Positions 1 to 6,214 of a stretch of DNA of 6,235 nucleotides are shown one piece after another. Origin of the DNA: Clostridia bacterium (lineage in GTDB: Bacteria; Bacillota; Clostridia; Oscillospirales; CAG-272). The notes under the pieces are model-generated. The model saw only the letters and a list, made by a program, of their open reading frames with translations. It was not told the origin of the DNA and did not search any database. The first letter of the stretch is position 1. The number at the start of each line of letters is the position of its first letter. A program made the translations under genes and the position numbers. The stretch lies in the NCBI GenBank assembly GCA_900768535.1, contig CAAGDE010000002.1, positions 1 to 6,235 of the forward strand, given 5' to 3'.

Positions 1-3000
1 AGCGCATACTTTCTGCTCTGTTCGCTGGAAATCCTCGACGACGAGGACAAGACCAAACTGAAGCGCAAGGCGGATCTGTTCACCAAGCGCACCATCAACC
101 CGCAGGTGACGGTGAACCATGTGGACACGGCAAGCGAAGCGCTGGCGGTGTCGCTCTCGGAGCGTGCGGCGGTGGATCTGCCGTTTATGGAGCAACTGAC
201 CGGAAAAAGCGAGGCGGACATCCTTTCCGAGCTTCACGGGGTTCTGTTCCGCAATCCCAAATGGCAGGACGGCGGCAGGGAGAAGCAGTTCCTGACGGCG
301 GACGAATACCTCTCCGGCAATGTGCGCGTCAAGCTGACCGAAGCGAGAGATGCCGCAGGGGAGAACCCGCAGTATGCGGAGAATGTCACGGCGCTTGAAG
401 CGGTTCAACCGACCGACCTGACGCCGGGGGAAATCAGCGTGCGGCTCGGTTCTACCTGGGTGCCGGACGATGTGGTCGAACAGTTTGTCTTTGAACTGCT
501 CGGAACTCCTGTCTGGATGCGCTACCGGATGCAGGTCAGATTCGTTGCGGCAACGGCGCAATGGTGCATCTCCTGTAAAAACGATGATCGGAACAATGTC
601 CGTGCCAACAGCACCTACGGCACCTCCCGGATCAATGCCTATGAGATCATTGAGGACACGCTGAATCTCAAGGATGTCCGGGTCTTTGACTATGTGGAGG
701 ATGCGGACGGCAACAAAAAAGCGGTGCTGAACAAGAAGGAAACGACCGTCGCACAGGGGAAACAGGACGAAATCAAGCGGGCGTTTGCAGAGTGGATCTG
801 GAAGGATCCCGAACGGCGGGAGGAGTTGACGCGGCTCTACAATGAGAAGTTCAACAGCATCCGCCCCCGAACCTACAACGGTGACCATATCCGCTTCTAT
901 GGCATGAACCCCGAAATCACACTCCGCAAGCACCAGAGGGACGCAGTTGCAAGAATCCTTTACGGCGGCAATTCGCTCCTTGCCCATGTGGTTGGGGCTG
1001 GCAAGACCTTTACGATGGTTGCGGCGGCGCAGGAGAGCAAGCGGCTCGGGCTCTGCAACAAATCCATGATCGTGGTGCCGAACCACCTCATCGAGCAATG
1101 GGCAAGCGAATATCTGCAACTCTATCCCGCCGCCAATCTGCTCGTGGCAACGAAAAAGGATTTTGAGACACGCAACCGGAAGAAATTCTGCTCCCGTATC
1201 GCAACGGGAGATTATGATGCCATCATCATCGGGCACAGCCAATTTGAGAAGATTCCCATCTCGCTGATCCGGCAGGCACAGACCCTCGGAGAGCAGATCG
1301 ACGAACTGACAGCGGCAATCGATTCGCTGAAATCTCAGCGGGGTGAGCGCATGACGGTCAAGCAGCTGATGAAAAGCCGCAAGCAACTGGAAGCGAAACT
1401 CAAGAAGCTCAACGACCAGACGAGAAAAGACGATGTCATCTGCTTTGAGGAACTCGGTGTTGACCGCCTGTTTGTGGACGAGGCGCATTTTTACAAAAAT
1501 CTGTTTCTGTATACCAAAATGCGCAATGTCGCAGGTATCTCACAGACCGAAGCGCAGAAGTCCTCCGACCTCTTTCTCAAATGCCGGTATCTCGATGAGA
1601 TTACAGGTGGTAAGGGCGTGGTATTCGCCACGGGTACTCCGATTTCCAACTCGATGGTGGAACTTTACACCATGCAGCGCTACCTCCAGTATGACGCGCT
1701 CCGACAGCAGGATATGGTGCATTTTGACGCATGGGCATCGACCTACGGAGAGACGGTGACGGCAATCGAACTGGCACCGGACGGCTCCGGCTACCGCGCC
1801 AAGACCCGCTTTGCCAAGTTCTCAAATATCCCCGAAATGATGGCGATGTTCCGGCAGGTGGCGGACATTCAGACGGCGGATATGCTGAATCTGCCCGTCC
1901 CGAAAGCCAATTACCACATTGTCAAAGTCCCCGCATCCGAGATACAGAAGCAGTTGGTGCAGTCCTTTGCGGAGCGCGCCGAGAAGATCCACGCAGGATT
2001 GGTTTCCAGCGATAAGGACAATATGCTGCTCATCACCAACGACGGCAGAAAGGCGGCGCTTGACCAACGACTGATCAACCCGATGCTGCCGGATGAACCG
2101 GAAAGCAAGGTCAATGCCTGCGTGCGGAATGTATATGCCATCTGGAATCGGACGGCGGAAAAGCGTTCGGCACAGATGATTTTCTGTGACCTGTCGATTC
2201 CGAAAGGGGACGGCAAATTCAATGTTTATGACGACATCCGCGAAAAGCTGATTGCCAAGGGCATCCCGCCCGAAGAAATCGCTTTCATCCACACGGCGGA
2301 TACCGACGCCAAGAAAAAGGAACTGTTTGCCAAAGTCCGTGCCGGACAGGTGCGGGTGCTGATGGGTTCCACCTTCAAAATGGGTGCGGGAACCAACTGC
2401 CAGACCCGTCTCATTGCGCTCCATGACCTCGATTGCCCCTGGCGACCGAGTGATCTGGAACAGCGTGCAGGGCGTATCGTGCGGCAGGGGAATCTCAATC
2501 CGGAGGTGGATATTTACCGCTATATCGCCGAGGGAACTTTTGACGCGTATATGTATCAGCTGATGGAGAGCAAGCAGCGGTTCACCGGTCAGATCATGAC
2601 AAGCAAATCTCCCGTACGCTCCGCCGAGGATGTGGACGAAACCGTGCTGTCCTATGCAGAACTGAAAGCCATTGCATCGGGGAATCCGAAGATTATTGAG
2701 AAGATGCAGCTTGACGCCGATGTTGCCAAACTGCGGCTGCGGAAGGCGTCGCATCTGTCGGTCAGATATGAGCTGGAGGACGATCTGCGCCTGACCTATC
2801 CGAAGAAAATTGCAGAGGCGGAAACCTACCTTGCGGCACTGGAACACGACCTTCGGACAGTAGCCGAACACACCGAACAGACGGAGAACGGCTTCTCTCC
2901 GATGACGATCCGTGGAACGGTCTACACCGAGCGGAAGGACGCGGGCGAACAGATCCTTGCCGTTACCAAGAGCATGACCAACCCCGAACCCAAGCCCCTG

Positions 3001-3393
3001 GGAACCTACCGGGGAATGGAGATGGAGATTGGTTTCGATACCGTTGCAAGGGAGTTTTTCATCCGTTGCAGGGGGCAACTGACGCATACCGCACAGCTCG
3101 GCAAGGATGCCGGCGGTATCATTCAGCGGATTGATAACTGCCTCGGCGGTATCGGGAAGCGCATTGCCATGACGCAAAGCGAGCTTGCGGGACTCCACGA
3201 GCAGGTGGAAAACGCGAAAGCGCAGCTTGCAAAGCCGTTTCCGGACGAAGCGGAACTGACCGAAAAATCCCGCCGTCTGGACGAACTGAACGCCGAACTG
3301 AATATGGATCAGCGGGAGAATGAGATCGCAGACGGGGAGACGCCGCAGGAGGAGACGGAACAAGATAGGGAAAGAGAATTATCGGATCGGTAA
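1..3393 (+). CDS. SNF2/DEAH-type helicase of a conjugative element, C-terminal part (5' partial)
   Basis: The reading frame is open from base 1 with no stop, so the gene begins upstream; the GTG at 106 is internal. The visible 1130 residues end naturally at TAA. Superfamily 2 motifs appear in order: Walker A GAGKT (332-336), DEAH Walker B (493-496), motif III-like ATGTPISN (543-550), a motif V-like GSTFKMGAGTN segment (789-799) and motif VI QRAGRIVRQ (821-829, arginine-finger candidates R825 and R828). A helical, probably coiled-coil insert lies between motifs I and II (about 420-472). A second coiled coil (about 1056-1103) is followed by a charged acidic tail. All motifs are intact, with no frameshift. 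From family knowledge, these proteins often exceed 2000 residues and carry methyltransferase-like or antirestriction-like domains upstream; none is visible here. The likely role is ATP-dependent DNA translocation or remodelling in the cytoplasm during element transfer or protection. The family is certain; the exact function is not established. Confidence 0.93.
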   Translation, partial: SAYFLLCSLEILDDEDKTKLKRKADLFTKRTINPQVTVNHVDTASEALAVSLSERAAVDLPFMEQLTGKSEADILSELHGVLFRNPKWQDGGREKQFLTADEYLSGNVRVKLTEARDAAGENPQYAENVTALEAVQPTDLTPGEISVRLGSTWVPDDVVEQFVFELLGTPVWMRYRMQVRFVAATAQWCISCKNDDRNNVRANSTYGTSRINAYEIIEDTLNLKDVRVFDYVEDADGNKKAVLNKKETTVAQGKQDEIKRAFAEWIWKDPERREELTRLYNEKFNSIRPRTYNGDHIRFYGMNPEITLRKHQRDAVARILYGGNSLLAHVVGAGKTFTMVAAAQESKRLGLCNKSMIVVPNHLIEQWASEYLQLYPAANLLVATKKDFETRNRKKFCSRIATGDYDAIIIGHSQFEKIPISLIRQAQTLGEQIDELTAAIDSLKSQRGERMTVKQLMKSRKQLEAKLKKLNDQTRKDDVICFEELGVDRLFVDEAHFYKNLFLYTKMRNVAGISQTEAQKSSDLFLKCRYLDEITGGKGVVFATGTPISNSMVELYTMQRYLQYDALRQQDMVHFDAWASTYGETVTAIELAPDGSGYRAKTRFAKFSNIPEMMAMFRQVADIQTADMLNLPVPKANYHIVKVPASEIQKQLVQSFAERAEKIHAGLVSSDKDNMLLITNDGRKAALDQRLINPMLPDEPESKVNACVRNVYAIWNRTAEKRSAQMIFCDLSIPKGDGKFNVYDDIREKLIAKGIPPEEIAFIHTADTDAKKKELFAKVRAGQVRVLMGSTFKMGAGTNCQTRLIALHDLDCPWRPSDLEQRAGRIVRQGNLNPEVDIYRYIAEGTFDAYMYQLMESKQRFTGQIMTSKSPVRSAEDVDETVLSYAELKAIASGNPKIIEKMQLDADVAKLRLRKASHLSVRYELEDDLRLTYPKKIAEAETYLAALEHDLRTVAEHTEQTENGFSPMTIRGTVYTERKDAGEQILAVTKSMTNPEPKPLGTYRGMEMEIGFDTVAREFFIRCRGQLTHTAQLGKDAGGIIQRIDNCLGGIGKRIAMTQSELAGLHEQVENAKAQLAKPFPDEAELTEKSRRLDELNAELNMDQRENEIADGETPQEETEQDRERELSDR

Positions 3394-3406
3394 ATCTTTC
3401 TTTTTT
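3370..3406 (+). terminator. Possible weak intrinsic terminator at the helicase gene end
   Basis: GAAAGA (3370-3375) can pair with TCTTTC (3395-3400). An inner AT-rich stem pairs 3379-3384 with 3388-3393, including one G-T pair and a three-base loop. Six T residues (3401-3406) follow directly. The stem is imperfect, interrupted and poor in GC, and it overlaps the stop codon, so it would be weak if it works at all. Confidence 0.3.
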
Positions 3407-3417
3407 CATTTTTTCTC

Positions 3418-3446
3418 TTGACAATAGGTCGGATAACCGATATAAT
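3418..3446 (+). promoter_or_regulatory. Consensus sigma-A promoter for the XRE-kinase operon
   Basis: A perfect -35 box TTGACA (3418-3423) and a perfect -10 box TATAAT (3441-3446) are separated by exactly 17 bases. A T-rich stretch (3401-3414) lies upstream and could act as an UP-like element. Transcription would start near 3453, leaving a leader of about 33 bases before the ATG at 3486. A promoter this strong on a regulator gene usually implies repression, which fits the repeated sites in and below it. Confidence 0.88.
3429..3440. promoter_or_regulatory. Palindrome in the promoter spacer, candidate operator
   Basis: TCGG-ATAA-CCGA is an inverted repeat with 4-bp arms lying wholly between the -35 and -10 boxes. 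A protein bound here would block RNA polymerase. The simplest ligand is the XRE-family product of the next gene. The arms are short, so the palindrome alone could be chance; the related copies at 3386 and 3463 add support. Confidence 0.5.
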
Positions 3447-3462
3447 ATAAGTAAGAGAGAAG

Positions 3463-3470
3463 ATCGGTAA
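3463..3470 (+). repeat. ATCGGT-type repeat downstream of the promoter, candidate second operator half-site
   Basis: ATCGGTAA here repeats exactly at 3386-3393 and occurs inverted as TAACCGAT at 3434-3441 (7 of 8 bases as an inverted match). The 3434 and 3463 copies form an inverted pair 21 bases apart, centred near the predicted transcription start. This is where an autorepressor could bind as a dimer or tetramer. Function is inferred only. Confidence 0.4.
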
Positions 3471-3485
3471 AAAGGAGGGAATGAT

Positions 3486-3926
3486 ATGAATCTGCAAACG
3501 ATGCTGGATCAGCGGAACATGACAAAATACAGGTTGTCGCAAATCAGCGGCGTACCGAAAACAACGGTCATTGACATTTGTTCCGGAAAAAGCGAATTGG
3601 GGAACTGTTCGGCGAAAACGCTTTACCAGTTGTCGAAAGCCCTGAACTGTTCGATGGAAGATTTGATGATGTTGGATTCCAAAGCGGATTATACGGCAGG
3701 GAAACCGACGAATCGGAGCTATCTGGAGCGCGGATTGCCCCCGTATCTGCAAAAATCTCTGCGGGATATGCAAGCCTCATGGAAGATTGTTGACAGCGGG
3801 AAAAAAGATTATATGTGGGATGTTTATTGGTGTGATCTGAATGCCAGTATCAACTCTGCTGAGGTGGATCAGGAAATTACGCATGAGCAGGCAGATTATT
3901 TACGAAAACAGTATTTGAGGATGTAA
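3486..3926 (+). CDS. XRE-family helix-turn-helix regulator with C-terminal extension, probable antitoxin or autorepressor
   Basis: The protein has 146 residues. Residues 1-62 are a Cro/C1-type DNA-binding domain: helix 2 about T13-S21, the turn GVP at 22-24, and recognition helix about P24-S33. The pattern resembles phage repressors and HipB. ATG 3486 follows AAGGAGG (3472-3478) at 7 bases, which fixes the start. Residues from about 77 to 146 form a second, mostly helical and acidic segment, beginning YLERGLP and ending QADYLRKQYL. I recall similar segments as separate small proteins beside HipA-like kinases, but this is memory, not a search. The gene is first in an operon, 13 bases before the kinase gene, and has its own consensus promoter with likely operator sites. 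The probable role is to repress its own promoter and to bind or neutralise the kinase. An ordinary phage-type repressor is the alternative, made less likely by the partner gene. Confidence 0.85.
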   Translation: MNLQTMLDQRNMTKYRLSQISGVPKTTVIDICSGKSELGNCSAKTLYQLSKALNCSMEDLMMLDSKADYTAGKPTNRSYLERGLPPYLQKSLRDMQASWKIVDSGKKDYMWDVYWCDLNASINSAEVDQEITHEQADYLRKQYLRM

Positions 3927-3929
3927 GAA

Positions 3930-3934
3930 AGGAG
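3930..3934 (+). promoter_or_regulatory. Ribosome binding site that decides the kinase start
   Basis: AGGAG lies 5 bases before ATG 3940. An in-frame GTG at 3934 would overlap this site itself and has no other ribosome binding site in front of it, so ATG 3940 is preferred. Confidence 0.75.
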
Positions 3935-3939
3935 TGTCT

Positions 3940-4854
3940 ATGGATTTTACCAACCTGCCGCACAGACAGAAATGCTATGCGGGCGCAAACGGAAGTAAGC
4001 TGTCGGTTGTTTTGGACGGAAAGCAGTATATGCTGAAATTTCCGCCAACCCCGTCTATCAATAAGGACATGAGCTATACGAACAGTTGTTTCTCGGAATA
4101 TCTTGGAAGTCATATTTTTGAATTGCTCGGTATACCGGTGCAGGAAACCTTACTCGGAACCTATGAAGTGCAGGGAAAGACCAAAATCGTGGTTGCCTGT
4201 CGGGATTTCACATCACCGGGTGTTGTACTGCAGGATTTTGCATCTCTGAAAAACACCATCATAGATTCCGCACACAACGGGTACGGAACAGAATTGGCAG
4301 ATATTGAACAGGCAATGGAGGAACAGCGCGCAATTGATTCGGAAATTCTGAAAGACCGTTTTTGGGACACTTTCGTTGCAGATGCGTTGACAGGAAACTG
4401 GGACAGACACAACGGGAACTGGGGATTCCTTTACGATTCGGTGAATGATACAATGACGCTGGCTCCGGTTTATGACAACGGTAGCTGCCTTTACCCGCAG
4501 GCTGACCCGGATATTATGCGTTCGGTTTTGGAAAATCGGGAAAATCGGGACGCGCGTATTTATCAGGTACCGCTTTCCGGTATCAAAATCGGCGGTCAGA
4601 AAATCAATTATTTCAATTTCCTTTCATCGTTGGAAAATGCGGATTGCAACGCTGCGCTGAAGCGGATTGTGCCGAGGATGGATCTGAAAGTCATGTGCGA
4701 TATGGTTGACAAAACACCCTATCTGACCGATCTGCAGCGGGAGTTCTACAAGACCATGCTTTCCGAGAGAAAGACAAAAATTTTAGATTATGCTTATCAA
4801 AAGCTGTTAAAGCGGGAACGGTCAAAAAAGCGAAATGACCGGGACGAACGATAA
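3940..4854 (+). CDS. Short HipA-like (CtkA/HipT-like) serine/threonine kinase, candidate toxin
   Basis: The protein has 304 residues, against about 440 for E. coli HipA. It has a glycine-containing loop GANGSK (15-20), a candidate ATP-binding lysine K33 in YMLKFP, a helix typical of the family (FSEYLGSHIFELLGIP), a catalytic loop NWDRHNGN with base D155, H157 and metal-binding N160, and the DFG-equivalent APVYDN with D179. The spacing from D155 to D179 is 24 residues, close to 23 in HipA (309 to 332). It starts directly with the kinase core, so the N-terminal subdomain of HipA is absent, as in HipT of HipBST and CtkA of Helicobacter. It is co-transcribed with the XRE gene upstream and followed by a terminator. 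HipA and HipT phosphorylate aminoacyl-tRNA synthetases; the target here is unknown. All catalytic residues seem intact, so an active kinase is expected. The C-terminus is very basic (KLLKRERSKKR). A signalling kinase that is not a toxin remains possible. Confidence 0.85.
   Translation: MDFTNLPHRQKCYAGANGSKLSVVLDGKQYMLKFPPTPSINKDMSYTNSCFSEYLGSHIFELLGIPVQETLLGTYEVQGKTKIVVACRDFTSPGVVLQDFASLKNTIIDSAHNGYGTELADIEQAMEEQRAIDSEILKDRFWDTFVADALTGNWDRHNGNWGFLYDSVNDTMTLAPVYDNGSCLYPQADPDIMRSVLENRENRDARIYQVPLSGIKIGGQKINYFNFLSSLENADCNAALKRIVPRMDLKVMCDMVDKTPYLTDLQREFYKTMLSERKTKILDYAYQKLLKRERSKKRNDRDER
4531..4548 (+). repeat. In-frame 9-bp tandem duplication within the kinase gene
   Basis: GAAAATCGG occurs twice in direct succession (4531-4539 and 4540-4548), encoding Glu-Asn-Arg twice (residues 198-203). 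It lies in a probably surface-exposed loop after the DFG-equivalent motif and keeps the frame. It could be a slippage-type length polymorphism. Confidence 0.6.
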
Positions 4855-4873
4855 AAAATAGCAACGCAATCTG

Positions 4874-4903
4874 GCGGTATGAAGCAATTCATGCCGCTTT
4901 TTT
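4874..4903 (+). terminator. Intrinsic terminator of the XRE-kinase operon
   Basis: A 10-bp stem GCGGTATGAA (4874-4883) with TTCATGCCGC (4888-4897), containing one G-T pair, closes a GCAA tetraloop of the stable GNRA class. Six T residues (4898-4903) follow. It begins 19 bases after the kinase stop codon. The next gene's ribosome binding site starts only 10 bases after the T-run. Confidence 0.88.
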
Positions 4904-4927
4904 GCTGCCCAAAAGGAGGAAAAGGAT

Positions 4928-5134
4928 ATGAAACATTACAAGGTTCGGATTGTGGAAACGCTGGTGATGAATGTGGATGTGGAAGCGGAGAGTGCCGGGG
5001 AAGCGGAGCAGATTGTGTCTGACCGATGGCGGGATTCCGAGTATCTTCTGGATGCGGACAACTTTTCCGGCGTGGAATTTGAGGCGCGTGAGGACGAACG
5101 GCTTCGGGATCGCCGAAGTCGGGATGCGCGATAA
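4928..5134 (+). CDS. DpnD/PcfM-family small protein
   Basis: The 68-residue protein starts MKHYKVRIVETL and continues with a conserved VDVEAESAGEAEQIVSD segment, then LDADNFSGVEFEA. This beta-helix-beta pattern is typical of the DpnD/PcfM family, small proteins named after the pneumococcal Dpn restriction cassette and conjugative plasmid pCF10. Molecular function is not known. The ribosome binding site AGGAGG (4914-4919) is 8 bases before ATG 4928. Gene length matches the family's usual size, except for a strongly charged tail (EDERLRDRRSRDAR). The next gene starts 14 bases after the stop and has a poor ribosome binding site, so the two are probably translationally coupled. It belongs to the transfer-region backbone rather than to the kinase module. 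Confidence 0.82.
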   Translation: MKHYKVRIVETLVMNVDVEAESAGEAEQIVSDRWRDSEYLLDADNFSGVEFEAREDERLRDRRSRDAR

Positions 5135-5148
5135 AACGGGGTGTCGGG

Positions 5149-6114
5149 ATGAACTACGCCACCCCGGAAGCGATTGAAGCGGCACGGCGGATTGACCTCT
5201 ACACCTATCTGCACGAGCGGGAGCCGCAGGAGTTGGTCAAGTGCGGGAACGGCGTTTACTGTACCCGCACGCACGACAGTCTGAAAATATCCCGTGGAAA
5301 ATGGTTCTGGTGGTCACACGGCATCGGCGGGCATACGGCACTGGATTACCTCATTCGCGTGCGCGGGATGCGCCTGCCGGATGCGGTGGAAATCCTTGCA
5401 GGGACAACCTGTGCCGTGCTGCCGCCGCCGAGAGCCGCGCCTCCACAGCCGGAAAAACGGCTGATGCAACTGCCGCACAATGACAGCTGCGACCGTGTCA
5501 GGCGGTATCTCACAGGGCGGGGACTGGATGCGGAAATCGTGGATCGCATGATTTCCGAGGGGCGGATTGCCGAGGAGAAAGACCACGGATTCGCCCTGTT
5601 CTACGGCTTTGACGAGCGGGAAAAGCCCCGCCAATGCTCGGCAAGAGCAACGGACGGAACCGCCGTCAAGCGGGATGTTGCAGGGAGTGACCGCAGATTC
5701 GGCTTCTGTCTGGAGGCCGAGATTCCTTGCCGGAAGGTATGGGTGTTTGAAAGCGCTATTGATCTGCTTTCCTTTGCCACGCTGATGAAGCAGGCGGGAA
5801 ACGATTACAGGCGGGAGCATCTGCTCTCCCTGTCCGGCGTGTACAAGCCACCGGAGGACATCCGGCAGGCAAAAATTCCGATGGCGTTGTCGCACTTCTT
5901 GGTGAAGCATCCGGATGTCATGCAGGTGGAGCTTTGTCTGGACAACGACAGCACCGGACGGGCGGCGGCAATCGGAATCCGTGCGGCACTCGGAGCATCC
6001 GTCAAGACCGTCCGGACGCATCTGCCACCTGCCGGAAAGGATTACAACGATTATTTGCGGTTGAAATTGCAAAGAAAGGTTGACTTGGAAAGGAGAATTT
6101 GCGATGAAAGATAG
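5149..6114 (+). CDS. DUF3991 and TOPRIM domain protein (primase-like)
   Basis: The protein has 321 residues. The N-terminal region (about 1-90) matches the DUF3991 type, a relative of the primase CHC2 zinc-binding domain: it retains a segment like VYCTRTHDSLKIS and the following HGIGGHTALDYLI, where DnaG has a Cys-x2-Cys turn and GxGGNVFTFL. The C-terminal TOPRIM domain shows the acidic E201 in VWVFESAIDLLSF and the D265-x-D267 pair in LCLDNDSTGRAAA, the metal-binding set of primases and topoisomerases. A proline-rich linker lies at about 87-102. The likely role is nucleic acid synthesis or processing, perhaps priming of the transferred strand in the recipient; no helicase part is attached. 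ATG 5149 has only a G-rich stretch ahead of it, so coupling to the DpnD/PcfM-like gene is likely. Its last 11 bases overlap the next small ORF. Confidence 0.87.
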   Translation: MNYATPEAIEAARRIDLYTYLHEREPQELVKCGNGVYCTRTHDSLKISRGKWFWWSHGIGGHTALDYLIRVRGMRLPDAVEILAGTTCAVLPPPRAAPPQPEKRLMQLPHNDSCDRVRRYLTGRGLDAEIVDRMISEGRIAEEKDHGFALFYGFDEREKPRQCSARATDGTAVKRDVAGSDRRFGFCLEAEIPCRKVWVFESAIDLLSFATLMKQAGNDYRREHLLSLSGVYKPPEDIRQAKIPMALSHFLVKHPDVMQVELCLDNDSTGRAAAIGIRAALGASVKTVRTHLPPAGKDYNDYLRLKLQRKVDLERRICDER

Positions 6115-6178
6115 AAGTTTTGGAGCGAAAACTGCGGCTGTTCCGAGTGTAGAACACCGGGGAGAGGAGGTGCGCTGA
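6104..6178 (+). CDS. 24-residue ORF with good ribosome binding site, possible small protein or leader peptide
   Basis: ATG 6104 follows AGGAG (6091-6095) by 8 bases and overlaps the TOPRIM gene by 11 bases in another frame. The product starts MKDRSFGAK and ends HRGEEVR, with TGA at 6176-6178. No membrane segment, signal or known motif is visible. Support comes from the ribosome binding site and the operon-like overlap, not from similarity. Its stop codon sits at the base of the following terminator hairpin, so it could work as a leader peptide. It could also be a remnant of a longer gene. Confidence 0.45.
   Translation: MKDRSFGAKTAAVPSVEHRGEEVR
6165..6170 (+). promoter_or_regulatory. Orphan AGGAGG ribosome binding motif
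   Basis: A perfect AGGAGG is followed within 4-12 bases by no ATG, GTG or TTG start that gives an open frame. CTG at 6175 opens a frame to the window end but is a rare start and lies only 4 bases away. ATG 6197 also opens to the end but is 26 bases away, inside the hairpin loop. The motif may simply encode Glu-Glu of the small ORF. Confidence 0.3.
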
Positions 6179-6214
6179 AGAAAAATCACCGCAAGAATGG
6201 CGGTGATTTTTCTT
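6178..6214 (+). terminator. Strong intrinsic terminator hairpin
   Basis: An uninterrupted 15-bp stem pairs 6178-6192 with 6200-6214 around a 7-base loop (6193-6199). The GC-rich core is TCACCGC/GCGGTGA. The left arm is A-rich and the right arm ends in a T-rich run that continues to 6216, so it could stop transcription in both directions. It closes the DpnD/PcfM-TOPRIM gene group. Confidence 0.85.

Noticed and set aside
106..108. GTG as the start of the helicase gene
   Set aside because: The frame is open to base 1, and the upstream residues (for example ADLFTKRTINP just before) continue the family's sequence, so the gene is cut by the window edge.
1258..1440. Insertion or foreign domain between helicase motifs I and II
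   Set aside because: The helical segment is unusual for a generic SF2 helicase but, as far as I recall, is normal for this conjugative-element family. The frame and base composition are continuous with the surroundings.
1822..3363. 513-codon open frame on the minus strand
   Set aside because: It lies wholly antisense to the helicase region carrying motifs V and VI and the C-terminal coiled coil. The translation is rich in Arg, Leu, His and Phe with no recognisable motif, and no ribosome binding site or promoter is evident. It is a shadow of a GC-rich gene.
3309..3773. 154-codon minus-strand frame across the XRE promoter
   Set aside because: It covers the helicase end, the promoter gap and the XRE gene antisense. 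It has no family resemblance, and the opposite strand has a well-supported promoter and gene.
3934..3936. GTG as the start of the kinase gene
   Set aside because: It overlaps the AGGAG ribosome binding site that is correctly placed for ATG 3940, and only two residues would be gained.
4706..4734. TTGACA as a promoter for the DpnD/PcfM-like gene
   Set aside because: The -35 box is perfect, but the sequence 17 bases later (GATCTG) does not resemble a -10 box and neighbouring spacings are no better. It also lies before the terminator.
5314..6189. 291-codon minus-strand frame opposite the TOPRIM gene
   Set aside because: The + strand has clear TOPRIM residues and domain order. The minus frame has no motif and would start inside the terminator hairpin.
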